Notes: generated by a model not told the origin, from the sequence alone. Positions 54,824 to 63,961 are shown, counted from the stretch's first letter. The stretch: 64,000 bases of DNA from Microcoleus vaginatus PCC 9802 (GCA_022701275.1 CP031740.1:6151001-6215000), one strand, 5' to 3'. Translations and numbers: made by a program.

Positions 54824-56155
54824 CTATTTTGCTTCACAGCGCTGCAGCCACTCCTTATACTTTCTAGTTTCTGCTAAGGCTGGATTAATCCCAAACCAAC
54901 GACCTTCTTGATCGCGGTATTCAAAGACAAACATACTTCGCAACAAGATTTGAGACTCTTCTTCGCCGGTTACACTTTGTCGGTTGACGACTTGAAACAG
55001 CAATTCCCATTCCATGTCATTGATGGCTCCCAAAAGGTCATCGCGATATTCTTGAATGACGCTTTCGAGGCATTCGCGAGAAAAGGGAGGGTCTTCGTGC
55101 TGCAAACAGCTATACAAAAGCATCAGTAGATTGCGAACGTGACCGCCACTAATCCGACAAAGCCGGTCTAAAGTTTCGGGAGAGTCAAAGACTTGGGAAA
55201 TCAAATCGATGCGTTGAGGGGCAGCAACTTTCGGAAAAGCTCTAGCTAATACTAGCTGCCGCAGCAGTGCCATTCCTTCAATGTGGTCGTCGCCCGATCG
55301 CATTTGCACCGGTACCATCGGCATCACCTTGGGCTTGACTCCAAATCGACTGGCGAGGCGGCCGAAGTCGTTGGAAAAAATCAAAGTCAGGGGAATCGTG
55401 TAGACAACATGGCAATTAAGTTTTTTCAACTGTTCGCCACGGTCTAAAAACAGGTATTCTGGCTGGGTGCGTCCGCTGGGTTTGAGGGAGGCATCGAGGC
55501 GATCGAGGTTGTCAACGATGACTGCGAGCCCTTTTTTGCCTTGGTGCTTAAGTTCAGCGTTAGCTTTGTTGAGGAGTTCTTCATTGATCGACTGCAAGAT
55601 GCTGTTGGTGCGGGGCTCGAGATATTGCCTGAGTTGCGATCGCAGTTTGGGAGAGTCTTTAGTTTTAGCAGTAACTCTAGCAATGCCTACAGATAACTCG
55701 GCTTCCGCTGACAAATCTATGGGAGTCTGCAAAAATTCTGCCACTTCTGCAAACAGATTGGTAAAATAGCTCGGTCTGAGTTTGATTTTAGCGGATTCCA
55801 TAGTTTCGCTGACTTGGCGCGCAATGCTCAGCAAAATATCGCTGATGTCTACATCACCCATGTCTAAGTCTTGGGAAGACTCGAAGTAGACGACGCAAAA
55901 ACCCTCTTGCTCTAACTCAGCTTTTAGTCGAAACAATTCCGTAGATTTGCCACACCCGATATGTCCTGTAAATAGCTGACAGGTTGGCTCGTTGGGGGAG
56001 ATGCGGGTAATGGTTCGCTGTAAAGATTCAATGATTTTGCCGCCACGCACGGAACCAAAATCAATGTAGTATTGATAATCTCCTGGGTCTCCGGCAACAA
56101 GGGTCTTGCTCGGGTTGCAGGCTTTATAGAATCTGTCTAATTCGAGTGCGATCAC
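54824..56155 (-). CDS. P-loop NTPase, intact partner of the nSTAND-WD40 protein
   Basis: 443-aa AAA/STAND-like ATPase. An N-terminal segment (ALELDRFYKACNPSKTLVAGD, YYIDFGSVRGGKIIESLQRTI) leads to Walker A FTGHIGCGKSTELF, then VVYFESSQDLDMGDVDISDILLSIARQV, Walker B LAVIVDNLDRLD and sensor-like VVYTIPLTLIF. The C-terminal region is helical and ends MFVFEYRDQEGRWFGINPALAETRKYKEWL. The same block order is seen in the NTPase at 26410-27702 (ILFAIAVQLMD, VIDDLDKLD, ILTTPISALRD, YVLEYRNAVLWYDIHPIVLELL). It is probably an NTP-driven switch; activity is not known. Confidence 0.9.
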   Translation of the reverse strand: MIALELDRFYKACNPSKTLVAGDPGDYQYYIDFGSVRGGKIIESLQRTITRISPNEPTCQLFTGHIGCGKSTELFRLKAELEQEGFCVVYFESSQDLDMGDVDISDILLSIARQVSETMESAKIKLRPSYFTNLFAEVAEFLQTPIDLSAEAELSVGIARVTAKTKDSPKLRSQLRQYLEPRTNSILQSINEELLNKANAELKHQGKKGLAVIVDNLDRLDASLKPSGRTQPEYLFLDRGEQLKKLNCHVVYTIPLTLIFSNDFGRLASRFGVKPKVMPMVPVQMRSGDDHIEGMALLRQLVLARAFPKVAAPQRIDLISQVFDSPETLDRLCRISGGHVRNLLMLLYSCLQHEDPPFSRECLESVIQEYRDDLLGAINDMEWELLFQVVNRQSVTGEEESQILLRSMFVFEYRDQEGRWFGINPALAETRKYKEWLQRCEAK

Positions 56156-56491
56156 AATGGAAGCCGAATAAAAGTTAAAAAAGTTAATCGAAAGTCTAAA
56201 CTTTCTTTAGTTGAGTTTAGTTTGATTTGTAACCTTTTGCCCTGTGGGGTAATGCCCTAAATACCCAAAGAACCTTGATCTGGTAAGGGGTTTTCCCGGC
56301 GCTGGAATTGGCAATTTTTAATTAATAATTTTTTATTACTTAGCGGACTCAGTGATATTACTGATATTGGCAGGAGTCTGGGTAAATTTGCGGGGATCTG
56401 GTTAAATGGTAGGGGAAAACAGGGTTCAAGAGAGAGATTCAACAGTTTTGAATTTGTGCTAATCCTTAATTACTATATTGTCAAGACGTAG
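56156..56491. other. Divergent intergenic region, no gene seen
   Basis: About 335 bases between the NTPase (minus) and ftsQ (plus), carrying both promoters. A minus-strand 61-codon frame here is not convincing. No clear box or repeat. Confidence 0.4.
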
Positions 56492-57394
56492 ATGGCTAGT
56501 TTTGGAGCGGTTTCTCAAACAGAGTTAGGGCGCAGGCGCCAAAAGTTGCGGCAGCAGAGGCGCGCTCGATTGGCGGCTGTTGTGTGGCAAATGCTGGCAG
56601 CGAGCGCAATGGCTGGAGGTTTGCTGTGGTGGATTGCTCAGCCGGCTTGGTTAATTGCCCGATCGGAACAAGTGAAGGTGGAGGGCAATCAGTGGCTGTC
56701 GGATAAGGCGGTGCGGTCTTTGGTGCCGCTGTCTTACCCGCAGTCGCTGTGGGGGATTCAACCGCAGGCGCTGGCCGAAAAGCTGGAGTCCACGGGACCG
56801 ATCGCCAAAGCGAATGTGACTCGTAACTTGTTTCCCCCGAGTTTGACTATAGAAGTGGCAGAACGCCTGCCGGTGGCGGTGGCGCAGCCGACTGCGGTGT
56901 TGAAATCGAACAGCGACAAGGAAAAAGTGGGGTGGCTGGACGCTCGCGGAGGTTGGATGCCGTCGGATAGTTATACTGCTGTACGATCGCAGAATAGTTC
57001 GATCGGGCCCGGCAGCATTCCGGGAACGCAGCCTCAGCGTTCTTTGCCCACTTTAAAAGTCATCGGGCCTTTGGAACAGTATCGCGCCTATTGGCCGAAG
57101 TTTTACCAAGGACTCAGCGGCTTGACGGTGAAAGTGTTTGAGATTAATTGGCAAAACCCGAACAACTTGATCTTGAAAACAGAGATCGGTACCGTACACT
57201 TAGGGCCATACAGTTCCAAGACTGCGGAGCAACTTAAGGTTTTAGACCGAATGCGACAATTGCCAAAACAGCTAGATTCAAGCAAAATAGCCTACATTGA
57301 CTTGAAAAATCCTGCTTCGCCGATCGTCCATTTGCCAGAACTCCCCCCCAGTTTGGAGAGTTCCACTCCCGCACCCACTCGCGCCCAGAATTGA
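56492..57394 (+). CDS. ftsQ: Cell division protein FtsQ/DivIB
   Basis: Bitopic divisome protein linking early and late division proteins, 300 aa. A basic cytoplasmic N-terminus (GRRRQKLRQQRRARLA) is followed by one membrane helix (VWQMLAASAMAGGLLWWI, about residues 32-50). The POTRA domain reads VKVEGNQWLSDKAVRSLVP to NLFPPSLTIEVAERLPVAV, and the beta domain YWPKFYQGLSGLTVKVFEIN. The C-terminus is Pro-rich. Located upstream of ftsZ on the same strand, the usual order, with a gap of about 335 bases. Confidence 0.92.
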   Translation: MASFGAVSQTELGRRRQKLRQQRRARLAAVVWQMLAASAMAGGLLWWIAQPAWLIARSEQVKVEGNQWLSDKAVRSLVPLSYPQSLWGIQPQALAEKLESTGPIAKANVTRNLFPPSLTIEVAERLPVAVAQPTAVLKSNSDKEKVGWLDARGGWMPSDSYTAVRSQNSSIGPGSIPGTQPQRSLPTLKVIGPLEQYRAYWPKFYQGLSGLTVKVFEINWQNPNNLILKTEIGTVHLGPYSSKTAEQLKVLDRMRQLPKQLDSSKIAYIDLKNPASPIVHLPELPPSLESSTPAPTRAQN

Positions 57395-57728
57395 TTCTCT
57401 GTCAACAGAAGGTAGAAGGTATCGATCGATAGGCAGAATTTTTGCCCACCAGGATCGATAGGCAGGGCTTGCAATCAGCCGAGTTTTTGGACAGCGCCCC
57501 GGGTCTGGGGCTAGTATCCATTTTTTTTCCTTTTGCCTTGCTTACAACTGCCTTAATCCGGTCAAGTACCTGGAGGCGTCAAGCGAGGTCTGGGCTAGCG
57601 AGATCGGCCAAATCCGAGATTGCTAACATTAAGCATCGATCAGTGTTAGTTTTTCGCGCAACTTAGCCTATAGTTGATTGTGAATTGGCGTTTAGTTAAC
57701 AAGCTGTAATCTACTATCCCCGACTCTA
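57395..57728. other. ftsQ-ftsZ intergenic region
   Basis: About 335 bases. It starts with a short direct repeat (ATCGATAGGCAG words at 57426 and 57455). No reliable coding frame. Its size suggests that ftsZ has its own promoter. Confidence 0.4.
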
Positions 57729-59003
57729 ATGAAGCTTAATAATAGACAGGGGTCTGACCAAGACAGTCCCCCTTCGGAAGAAGTAAAAAATTTTCCGGTG
57801 GCTGCAGATTCCGCCAATCCGTTTAGACGCAAGTCTGGTTATGTAAATGTAGATAGTATTGATATCGATCCTATGGTCAATCCCAAAGACATAATGCCCA
57901 GCAGTGCTGCCAAAATCAAAGTAATTGGCGTCGGCGGTGGTGGGGGCAACGCCGTTAACCGGATGATTGCTAGCGAGGTTTCTGGTGTCGAGTTTTGGTG
58001 TGTGAATACAGATTCCCAAGCTCTGGTTCTCTCAAATGCTCCGAAACGCTTGCAAGTCGGACAGAAGTTGACGCGCGGTTTGGGGGCGGGGGGCAATCCG
58101 GCGATCGGTCAAAAGGCTGCGGAGGAATCTCGCGACGAGGTTGCTAATGCTCTGAATCATGCGGATTTGGTATTTATCACAGCCGGCATGGGCGGCGGTA
58201 CGGGCACAGGCGCGGCTCCGATCGTGGCTGAGGTCGCTAAGGAAATGGGCGCATTGACTGTGGGCATAGTGACGCGGCCTTTTACGTTCGAGGGACGGCG
58301 GCGCACCAGCCAAGCTGAGGAAGGGATTGCGGCTTTGCAAACCCGGGTGGATACGCTGATCGTAATTCCTAACGACAAGCTGCTGTCTGTGATTTCCGAA
58401 CAAATGCCGGTACAAGAGGCTTTTCGAGTTGCTGATGATATCCTGCGCCAAGGGGTTCAGGGTATTTCTGACATTATTACTATTCCCGGTTTGGTGAATG
58501 TTGACTTTGCTGACGTGCGGGCAGTAATGGCTGATGCGGGTTCGGCTTTGATGGGCATCGGCGTAGGTTCGGGCAAGTCGCGGGCTAGGGAGGCTGCGAT
58601 GCAGGCTATTTCTTCGCCTCTGCTGGAAGCCTCGTCTATTGAGGGCGCTAGAGGTGTGGTGTTTAACATCACTGGCGGTACTGACATGACGCTGCACGAG
58701 GTGAATGCGGCGGCTGAGACGATTTACGAGGTTGTCGATCCGAATGCCAATATTATTTTTGGAGCGGTGATTGACGAGCGGCTTCAGGGCGAAATTAAGA
58801 TTACTGTGATCGCTACTGGTTTTTCGGGAGAAGTTCCGTCGCCTCCGGCTCCGGGGCGGACGCAAAATGTTAATGCTCCTTGGCGAGCTGCAACTGTGCC
58901 GACGAGTCCGGCTCAACAGACGCCTGATCCGACAACGAAACCGCCGCAGGATTTGGGATTGGATATTCCTGAGTTTTTGCGTAACCGTCGCCCGCCTAGA
59001 TAA
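57729..59003 (+). CDS. ftsZ: Cell division protein FtsZ
   Basis: Tubulin-like GTPase forming the division ring, 424 aa. A variable N-terminal extension of about 55 residues, usual in cyanobacteria, precedes the core. GTP-binding motifs are [31 protein letters not shown] and [15 protein letters not shown] with the catalytic T7 loop. The C-terminal linker is Pro/Thr-rich and ends with [11 protein letters not shown], the conserved peptide that binds FtsA/SepF/ZipN-type partners. Start ATG 57729. Confidence 0.98.
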   Translation: MKLNNRQGSDQDSPPSEEVKNFPVAADSANPFRRKSGYVNVDSIDIDPMVNPKDIMPSSAAKIKVIGVGGGGGNAVNRMIASEVSGVEFWCVNTDSQALVLSNAPKRLQVGQKLTRGLGAGGNPAIGQKAAEESRDEVANALNHADLVFITAGMGGGTGTGAAPIVAEVAKEMGALTVGIVTRPFTFEGRRRTSQAEEGIAALQTRVDTLIVIPNDKLLSVISEQMPVQEAFRVADDILRQGVQGISDIITIPGLVNVDFADVRAVMADAGSALMGIGVGSGKSRAREAAMQAISSPLLEASSIEGARGVVFNITGGTDMTLHEVNAAAETIYEVVDPNANIIFGAVIDERLQGEIKITVIATGFSGEVPSPPAPGRTQNVNAPWRAATVPTSPAQQTPDPTTKPPQDLGLDIPEFLRNRRPPR

Positions 59004-59059
59004 ATGTGGATTTGGGATTTTGGATGGCGGATTAAATCTAAAATCTCAAATCTAAAATC

Positions 59060-59836
59060 TCAAATTTCTAGGGTTTGGCCTGGTTCGGGTTCGAGGAGTT
59101 GGGTGGAAAGTCCCGATTTTGCTAGCAAATCGCGAAATTCGGGGATGCTGCCGACCGATCGCACTAACATTGGTAAAATGCCTGTGGCTCGGATGTCTCC
59201 CGCCGCTGTAGGCAGGAAAAACCGAGGTTTGAGAGTTTGGGCGAGGCGGAGGGCTTCCGAAGGGCCGATGATGACTTGTCCGAGGAATGGGAAGATTTGA
59301 CCGATGACTGGGGCGATGGCTACGTCTACTGTGTCTATTTTCTGTTTGACTTTTTCTAATGGTGGCAGGTGCGGTTCGTAATAAAGTGTCTCGCCACTGC
59401 TTAAATCTTTGAGCAAATAGCCGTTTTCTTCTTGTCCCGGCCCGATTTCGGCTCCGGGTACGGCAGTAATTTGTAACTTTTCTTTAAAATTTAACTCTTG
59501 CCAATTTGCTAAAGATGTGATATTAGTGTAGCCTAAACTGCTGAGGACTTTGGCGGCGGTGGGTGAGGCGATCGCGGGAATTGTGCGATCGAGCTGTTCG
59601 AGTGTTGGTCTGTGACAGTGGTCGTCTAATCCTTGGGAAATCAGGATGAGGTCGATCGGCGGTAAGCTGCTGGGAGTGAAGGCGACGGGCGTGTTGTGGT
59701 AGGCGGTGAACAACCAGGGTTGACCGTAAAATACGAGCGGATCGACCAGCCAGGGATCGACGAGGATGGTTTGGCCTGCGATGTGGAAGATCCAAGAGTT
59801 GAGGTCGATTCGGGTGAGTTTCACGGCTGTTTGCAA
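59060..59836 (-). CDS. Metallo-beta-lactamase-fold protein with altered metal motif
   Basis: 258 aa, UlaG-like MBL superfamily. It starts TAVKLTRIDLNSWIFHIAGQTILVDPWLV and has LILISQGLDDHCHRPTLEQL where active enzymes have (T/S)HxHxDH. The first two His are replaced (SQGLDDHCH), while the DxxH-type second half remains. Later blocks (ITAVPGAEIGPGQEENGYLL, TLYYEPHLPP and AIAPVIGQIFPF) follow the fold. Catalysis is therefore uncertain; it might bind metal differently or be a non-catalytic relative. It converges on ftsZ. Confidence 0.8.
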   Translation of the reverse strand: MQTAVKLTRIDLNSWIFHIAGQTILVDPWLVDPLVFYGQPWLFTAYHNTPVAFTPSSLPPIDLILISQGLDDHCHRPTLEQLDRTIPAIASPTAAKVLSSLGYTNITSLANWQELNFKEKLQITAVPGAEIGPGQEENGYLLKDLSSGETLYYEPHLPPLEKVKQKIDTVDVAIAPVIGQIFPFLGQVIIGPSEALRLAQTLKPRFFLPTAAGDIRATGILPMLVRSVGSIPEFRDLLAKSGLSTQLLEPEPGQTLEI

Positions 59837-59894
59837 TAATTCTTTACAATAGGTTTAATCATAGCTAATTTTGTTTGGGAATTTTAACCGTTTC

Positions 59895-59952
59895 GGAAGC
59901 ACAGGCGGGACGCCCGTGCCACGGGGAAGCACAGGCGGGACGCCCGTGCCAC
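59895..59952. repeat. Tandem pair of 28-base GC-rich palindromic repeats
   Basis: GGAAGCACAGGCGGGACGCC and eight further bases occur twice with a 30-base period (59895-59922, 59925-59952). Each copy is an imperfect palindrome around GGCGGGACGCCC. Same family as 2804-2828. Confidence 0.8.
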
Positions 59953-60008
59953 AGATATGATTGGGATGTGTCTGGGGAATGTTGGTGTTTATCTGGGGTT
60001 GAAAGAAG

Positions 60009-60818
60009 ATGATTAAATCGAAAATTCCTGTGGCTTTGACTGTGGCGGGTTCCGATAGTGGCGGTGGGGCCGGGATTCAGGCGGATTTGCGGACTTTTGC
60101 GTTTCACTGTGTGCACGGTACAAGTGCTTTGACTTGTGTGACGGCTCAAAATACTTTGGGGGTGACGCGGGTGGATGCTTTGCCGGCGGAGGCTGTGGCC
60201 GCTCAAATTGAGGCGGTGGTTGGGGATATTGGGGTGGATGCTGTGAAGACTGGGATGCTGCTGAATCGGGAAATTATGGCGGCGGTGGCTTCACAGGTTG
60301 AGGCTTTGGGAATAGGGAATTTGGTTGTCGATCCGGTGATGGTTTCACGATCGGGCGATCGATTGATTGATGACGGGGCGATCGCCTTTTTGCAGGATGT
60401 TTTGATTCCTTTGGCGACTGTCGTGACTCCGAATCGGTTTGAGGCTCAGATTTTGAGCGGTTTGCAGATTGATTCTGTGGATGATATGCGATCGGCGGCG
60501 CAGCAGATTTACCGTTTGGGTGCGAAAGCTGTTTTGGTGAAAGGCGGCGGGATGGCGGGAGATTTGCGGGGAATTGATGTTTGGTTTGACGGTACGCGGT
60601 TGGAGACTTTGAAGGTTGAGACTGTTGATACTGGGAATACTCACGGGACTGGGTGTACTTTGAGTGCTGCGATCGCGGCTAATTTGGCTTTGGGGAAAGA
60701 TTTGTTTACAGCGGTGACATTGGCTAAGGATTATGTTACTACTGCTCTCAAATATGCTTTGGATATTGGGGAAGGTCAAGGGCCAGTAGGTCATTTTTTC
60801 CCGCTTTTACTGAAGTAA
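60009..60818 (+). CDS. thiD: Hydroxymethylpyrimidine/phosphomethylpyrimidine kinase
   Basis: Phosphorylates HMP and HMP-P for thiamine synthesis. The 269-aa ribokinase-fold protein has AGSDSGGGAGIQADLRTF at the N-terminus, VKTGML, VVDPVMVSRSGDRL and the anion-hole/catalytic Asp block THGTGCTLSAAIAANLALG. Length is normal. No TPP riboswitch (THI box) is seen in the 170 bases upstream, where the GC-rich tandem palindrome lies instead. Confidence 0.97.
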   Translation: MIKSKIPVALTVAGSDSGGGAGIQADLRTFAFHCVHGTSALTCVTAQNTLGVTRVDALPAEAVAAQIEAVVGDIGVDAVKTGMLLNREIMAAVASQVEALGIGNLVVDPVMVSRSGDRLIDDGAIAFLQDVLIPLATVVTPNRFEAQILSGLQIDSVDDMRSAAQQIYRLGAKAVLVKGGGMAGDLRGIDVWFDGTRLETLKVETVDTGNTHGTGCTLSAAIAANLALGKDLFTAVTLAKDYVTTALKYALDIGEGQGPVGHFFPLLLK

Positions 60819-60880
60819 ATTGTGAACTCATCCCTTCTCTTCCTTTCTTCCTTCGCGTCCTTTGCGTCTTCGCGGTTCGT

Positions 60881-61282
60881 TTAATTTCTTAATTTTTCAG
60901 GCGATAAAGCGATCGCCACCAAGTCTTCGATTTTCTTAATATTCGGATCGCCGGCTAAATAACCAATCCCTCGGTGCAAGTGCAGGCGAAATTGTTTGGC
61001 TAGAGTTTCTTTTTCTGTGCCTAAATTATCTTGGTGACAGCGCTGCTTGAGGGCCATTATCAAGATATCGGCCATGTCGCCGCCGAAGACATCCCAGCTT
61101 AATTCGACGTTGCTGTCGCTGGGAATTGGTACTGGCGATGGGATGCTGGGTTCGGCGAGCGATCGGCAAAATCCCCACCTGCATAGAATATTCCACTGAT
61201 CGATTTTGGTCGATCGTTTCAGTTTTGATAGTTGGTCTTTGCCGGTTTGGGAGAGGCGGATGCGATCGAGTGGTGGTTCCAT
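60881..61282 (-). CDS. dndE: DNA sulfur modification protein DndE
   Basis: Small component of the Dnd phosphorothioation complex, thought to bind nicked DNA. 133 aa. Family blocks are RIRLSQTGKDQLSKLKRSTKI, WNILCRWGFCRSLAEPS and VELSWDVFGG followed by ALKQRCHQ near the middle and HLHRGIGYLAG at the end. This is the compact all-helical DndE layout. It lies 266 bases after dndD on the same strand, the usual dndCDE order. Confidence 0.92.
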   Translation of the reverse strand: MEPPLDRIRLSQTGKDQLSKLKRSTKIDQWNILCRWGFCRSLAEPSIPSPVPIPSDSNVELSWDVFGGDMADILIMALKQRCHQDNLGTEKETLAKQFRLHLHRGIGYLAGDPNIKKIEDLVAIALSPEKLRN

Positions 61283-61434
61283 GAGTTTGAGATTGTTTGG
61301 TATATTGCAAAAAGTGTTAATATTGGGGAAGCAAAGCCTCTAGATAACTGGAAATAATTAACATTTTTTTACACGGCGCGACTTGATTAAATCTGTTTTT
61401 TTTGGTATTTTGATTGTAGTAGGATTTATCCTTA

Positions 61435-61481
61435 ATAATGGGATGGTGGCAAAAATAAAATTTTCGCAACCATCCCATTAT
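61435..61481 (-). terminator. 13-bp stem hairpin between dndD and dndE
   Basis: ATAATGGGATGGT (61435-61447) pairs with ACCATCCCATTAT (61469-61481) around an AT-rich loop. It lies in the dndD-dndE gap. It has no clean T-run, so it may be a processing or attenuation structure rather than a terminator. Confidence 0.45.
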
Positions 61482-61548
61482 GCTATATATACTACCGCAA
61501 CTCCCCAGCAAAGTCAAGGGGGTTGCGGCTATTTTTTAGCGCGAATTT

Positions 61549-63546
61549 TTATTCCCAAAAGTAACCTTTTTCGACGGTGGTTTGGTGTTTGGCGGAGTCG
61601 TATTTGAGGAGGTAGCTGTGGGCGATCGCCTCTAATTCTTGGAGTTTTTCGTATTCTACTTTTCTAATTTCCGTGTCGGTAGAAAGCAGGATGACTTGGT
61701 GGCTGGCTGAGGGGAAATAGCGTTCGACTAGGTTGTTTCTGTGGGAGGAGTCGAGGCGGCCCAAGGGAGTGTCGATCGCCACTGGCAATTGTCTCCCGGA
61801 TACTCTGGCTAATCCCCACAAAAAGGCGATCGCCAGCAATTGTTTTTCCCCGGCTGAAAGTCGGTGTTTGGGTACCGGTTTGCCTTCTGGATCGTAAATG
61901 GAGAGGCTAAATGTTTGAGTGTGGATCGCAACTCTGTGCACGAGGTCGGTTTTGTGCAACAGGTAGCGGAAACAGTCGGTAATTTCTATTTCGAGTTTGT
62001 TGAGTTTTTTGAGGGTGAGTTTTTCTTTAAAGAGTTTCAGGGTGGCTTGGGCTTTGGCGATGGAGGCGATGACGTGTTGGCTGTTTCTGATTGTGATGTA
62101 TTCGCTGCTGTAGCTTTCTAGTTCTTTTTGGTTTTTGGCTAATTCTCTCTCTAATTCATCGACGCGGCGGTTGGCTGATTCACAGGCGGCGGCTGCTATA
62201 GCGACTGCCTTTTGGGCTTTCCTGACCTCTTCTTCTAGTTTTTCGTAGGCTTCGGGGGAAGCTGCGGCTGCGAGTTGTCTGTCTGTAAAATCGATTTCTG
62301 CTTCGATGCTTTTGATTTCTTCTATTTGGTCGCGGGCGAGAATTTGCTGGGCTTTGATTTGGTAGCTAAGAAGGTTTTCTAGTTGCTGGATGCTGTTGTT
62401 GTCGGCGTTCATCCAGGGCGGAACGTCTGTTCCCGCTTGCTGTTCGAGTTCTTGGTTTTCTTGGCGGATGAAGTCTTGAATTTTATCTAGCTGTTGGGGA
62501 TTTAACGAGATTTCCGCGATGTAGTTGAGAAGGCGATCGCTTCTTTGTTTGATAACATTTTGGGCAATCTTTGCTTGCTGCTGGCTGGCTTCTGTTTCTG
62601 CTTGAATTTTGGCTTCGGTTAGCAAAGGCGAAATTAAGGCTAGTGGTAGCGTATTTGATGCCAATTCCATCATGGCTTGACGGGTTTTGTCTGCCTGATT
62701 TCTGTAGTCGTTTAGCTTGCTGTCTAGCTGACTGCGATCGGCGGCAATTTTCCCGCCTTCATAAATAAACTTGTCTGATGCTTGTTGCTGATTTTTTTGA
62801 GCTTTATCTAACTCGTTTTTAAAGCTGGCTTGTTCTTGCTTAGCTGCGTCTATTTCATCACTAATTTTCTTAAAAGTTTGTTCGATTTTCTCTAAAGCAG
62901 CCAAGTCTTTTTTGCCAGCAATTTCTTTCCGCTTGCGGCCGGCTAAAATTTCTAAATCGACGGCGAGGCGTTCTGCTAATTCTAAACCTAAAAGAGATTT
63001 AATCGCCCCGACGACAAACTCCGGCGGTGTTTCGAGTTCGGCGAGTTCTTTTACTTGTTCGCCGTCAAACAAAAATAGGTTGGATATTCCGACAGGCAAA
63101 AGGGTTTCGATGTATTCGTCCCAGGTGTTAGTAATTGCTTTGTCAGACCACCAATCGCTGACAATCTCACTGTATATGAGAATACTTAAGTTATCTTTGA
63201 TATCGGGTTTTTTCCAGTATCTAACTATTTTGAATTGAGCTAATTTGTCATCTTGGACTTGTTCAAATGTTAGTTCGACGCGGGTATCTTCTAATGGGGG
63301 AGTATGGCGGTTTACGCATTGATTGAGAAAGTCGCTGTAGCTTAAATTGCCTCTGGTGGAACATTGGGCGCGACCACCGTAGAGGGCGAGGCGAATGGCG
63401 TCCATGAGGGTGGTTTTGCCGCCGCCATTCATGCCGCCAAATAGGATAACTGGGCAGGGATTTCCGTCTTTTTCGGGGCGGAGATTGATGGTTTGGGTGC
63501 CTGCATAGGGGCCAAAGTTTTTGAGAACGAGTTCGAGGAATTGCAT
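61549..63546 (-). CDS. dndD: DNA sulfur modification protein DndD
   Basis: SMC/Rad50-like ATPase of the Dnd phosphorothioation machinery, 665 aa. The N-terminal half-ATPase reads LELVLKNFGPYAG and Walker A GGMNGGGKTTLMDAIRLALYGG. A long coiled coil (about residues 200-500) contains a DVPPWMNADNN hinge-like break. The C-terminal half-ATPase shows HRLSAGEKQLLAIAFLWGLA (signature) and LPVAIDTPLGRLDSSHR (Walker B), with QVILLSTDTEI as last block. All core motifs are present. dndC and dndB are not in the window; they would lie beyond base 64000 on this strand or elsewhere. Confidence 0.95.
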   Translation of the reverse strand: MQFLELVLKNFGPYAGTQTINLRPEKDGNPCPVILFGGMNGGGKTTLMDAIRLALYGGRAQCSTRGNLSYSDFLNQCVNRHTPPLEDTRVELTFEQVQDDKLAQFKIVRYWKKPDIKDNLSILIYSEIVSDWWSDKAITNTWDEYIETLLPVGISNLFLFDGEQVKELAELETPPEFVVGAIKSLLGLELAERLAVDLEILAGRKRKEIAGKKDLAALEKIEQTFKKISDEIDAAKQEQASFKNELDKAQKNQQQASDKFIYEGGKIAADRSQLDSKLNDYRNQADKTRQAMMELASNTLPLALISPLLTEAKIQAETEASQQQAKIAQNVIKQRSDRLLNYIAEISLNPQQLDKIQDFIRQENQELEQQAGTDVPPWMNADNNSIQQLENLLSYQIKAQQILARDQIEEIKSIEAEIDFTDRQLAAAASPEAYEKLEEEVRKAQKAVAIAAAACESANRRVDELERELAKNQKELESYSSEYITIRNSQHVIASIAKAQATLKLFKEKLTLKKLNKLEIEITDCFRYLLHKTDLVHRVAIHTQTFSLSIYDPEGKPVPKHRLSAGEKQLLAIAFLWGLARVSGRQLPVAIDTPLGRLDSSHRNNLVERYFPSASHQVILLSTDTEIRKVEYEKLQELEAIAHSYLLKYDSAKHQTTVEKGYFWE

Positions 63547-63633
63547 TGTAGATGTTGTTGAGATGGGATGAAAGTTGGTGGGTGCGATCGGCGTATCCGA
63601 CAGTCCGGGGTCGATGTGTGAGTCCGACAGTCC

Positions 63634-63765
63634 GACAGGGATTGAAATCCCTGTCTCATAGCTAAAGTCCTCTAAAGAGGACTGAAGTTTGTGACTGTTG
63701 AATCTGGGTTTTTAGTCGGTTAAAACCGACTTTCGCTATGAGACGGGGATTTCAATCCCCGGCGG
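63634..63765. repeat. Compound hairpin repeat, copy 1
   Basis: Four palindromes in series: CAGGGATTGAAATCCCTG, AGTCCTCTAAAGAGGACT, GTCGGTTAAAACCGAC and CGGGGATTTCAATCCCCG. TCTCATAGC after the first and GCTATGAGA before the last also pair, giving one large nested fold. Confidence 0.9.
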
Positions 63766-63829
63766 ATGTTCGGGTAAGCCCGATCGACTCGATTGGTCGA
63801 TCGGGGTTGATCGGCGTGTCCCCCAGTAC

Positions 63830-63961
63830 GACAGGGATTGAAATCCCTGTCTCATAGCTAAAGTCCTCTGAAGAGGACTGAAGTCGGTGGGCGTTTGATT
63901 TGGCTGTTGAGTCGGTTAAAACCGACTTTCGCTATTAGACGGGGATTTCAATCCCCGGCGG
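63830..63961. repeat. Compound hairpin repeat, copy 2
   Basis: Same order of four palindromes as copy 1. One base differs in the second palindrome loop (GAAG for AAAG) and another in GCTATTAGA for GCTATGAGA. The segment between palindromes two and three is unrelated in sequence but similar in length. Confidence 0.9.

Noticed and set aside
58032-58916. 294-codon open frame antisense to ftsZ
   Set aside because: Arg/Ser/His-rich shadow composition; ftsZ on the plus strand is certain.
59837-60008. Possible TPP riboswitch ahead of thiD
   Set aside because: No THI-box elements (CUGAGA, GAUGAACCUG-like) are present; the region holds a GC-rich tandem palindrome instead.
63634-63961. CRISPR-like array at the window end
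   Set aside because: Only two long repeats, made of palindromes, with a single spacer-like gap of different character; no cas genes.
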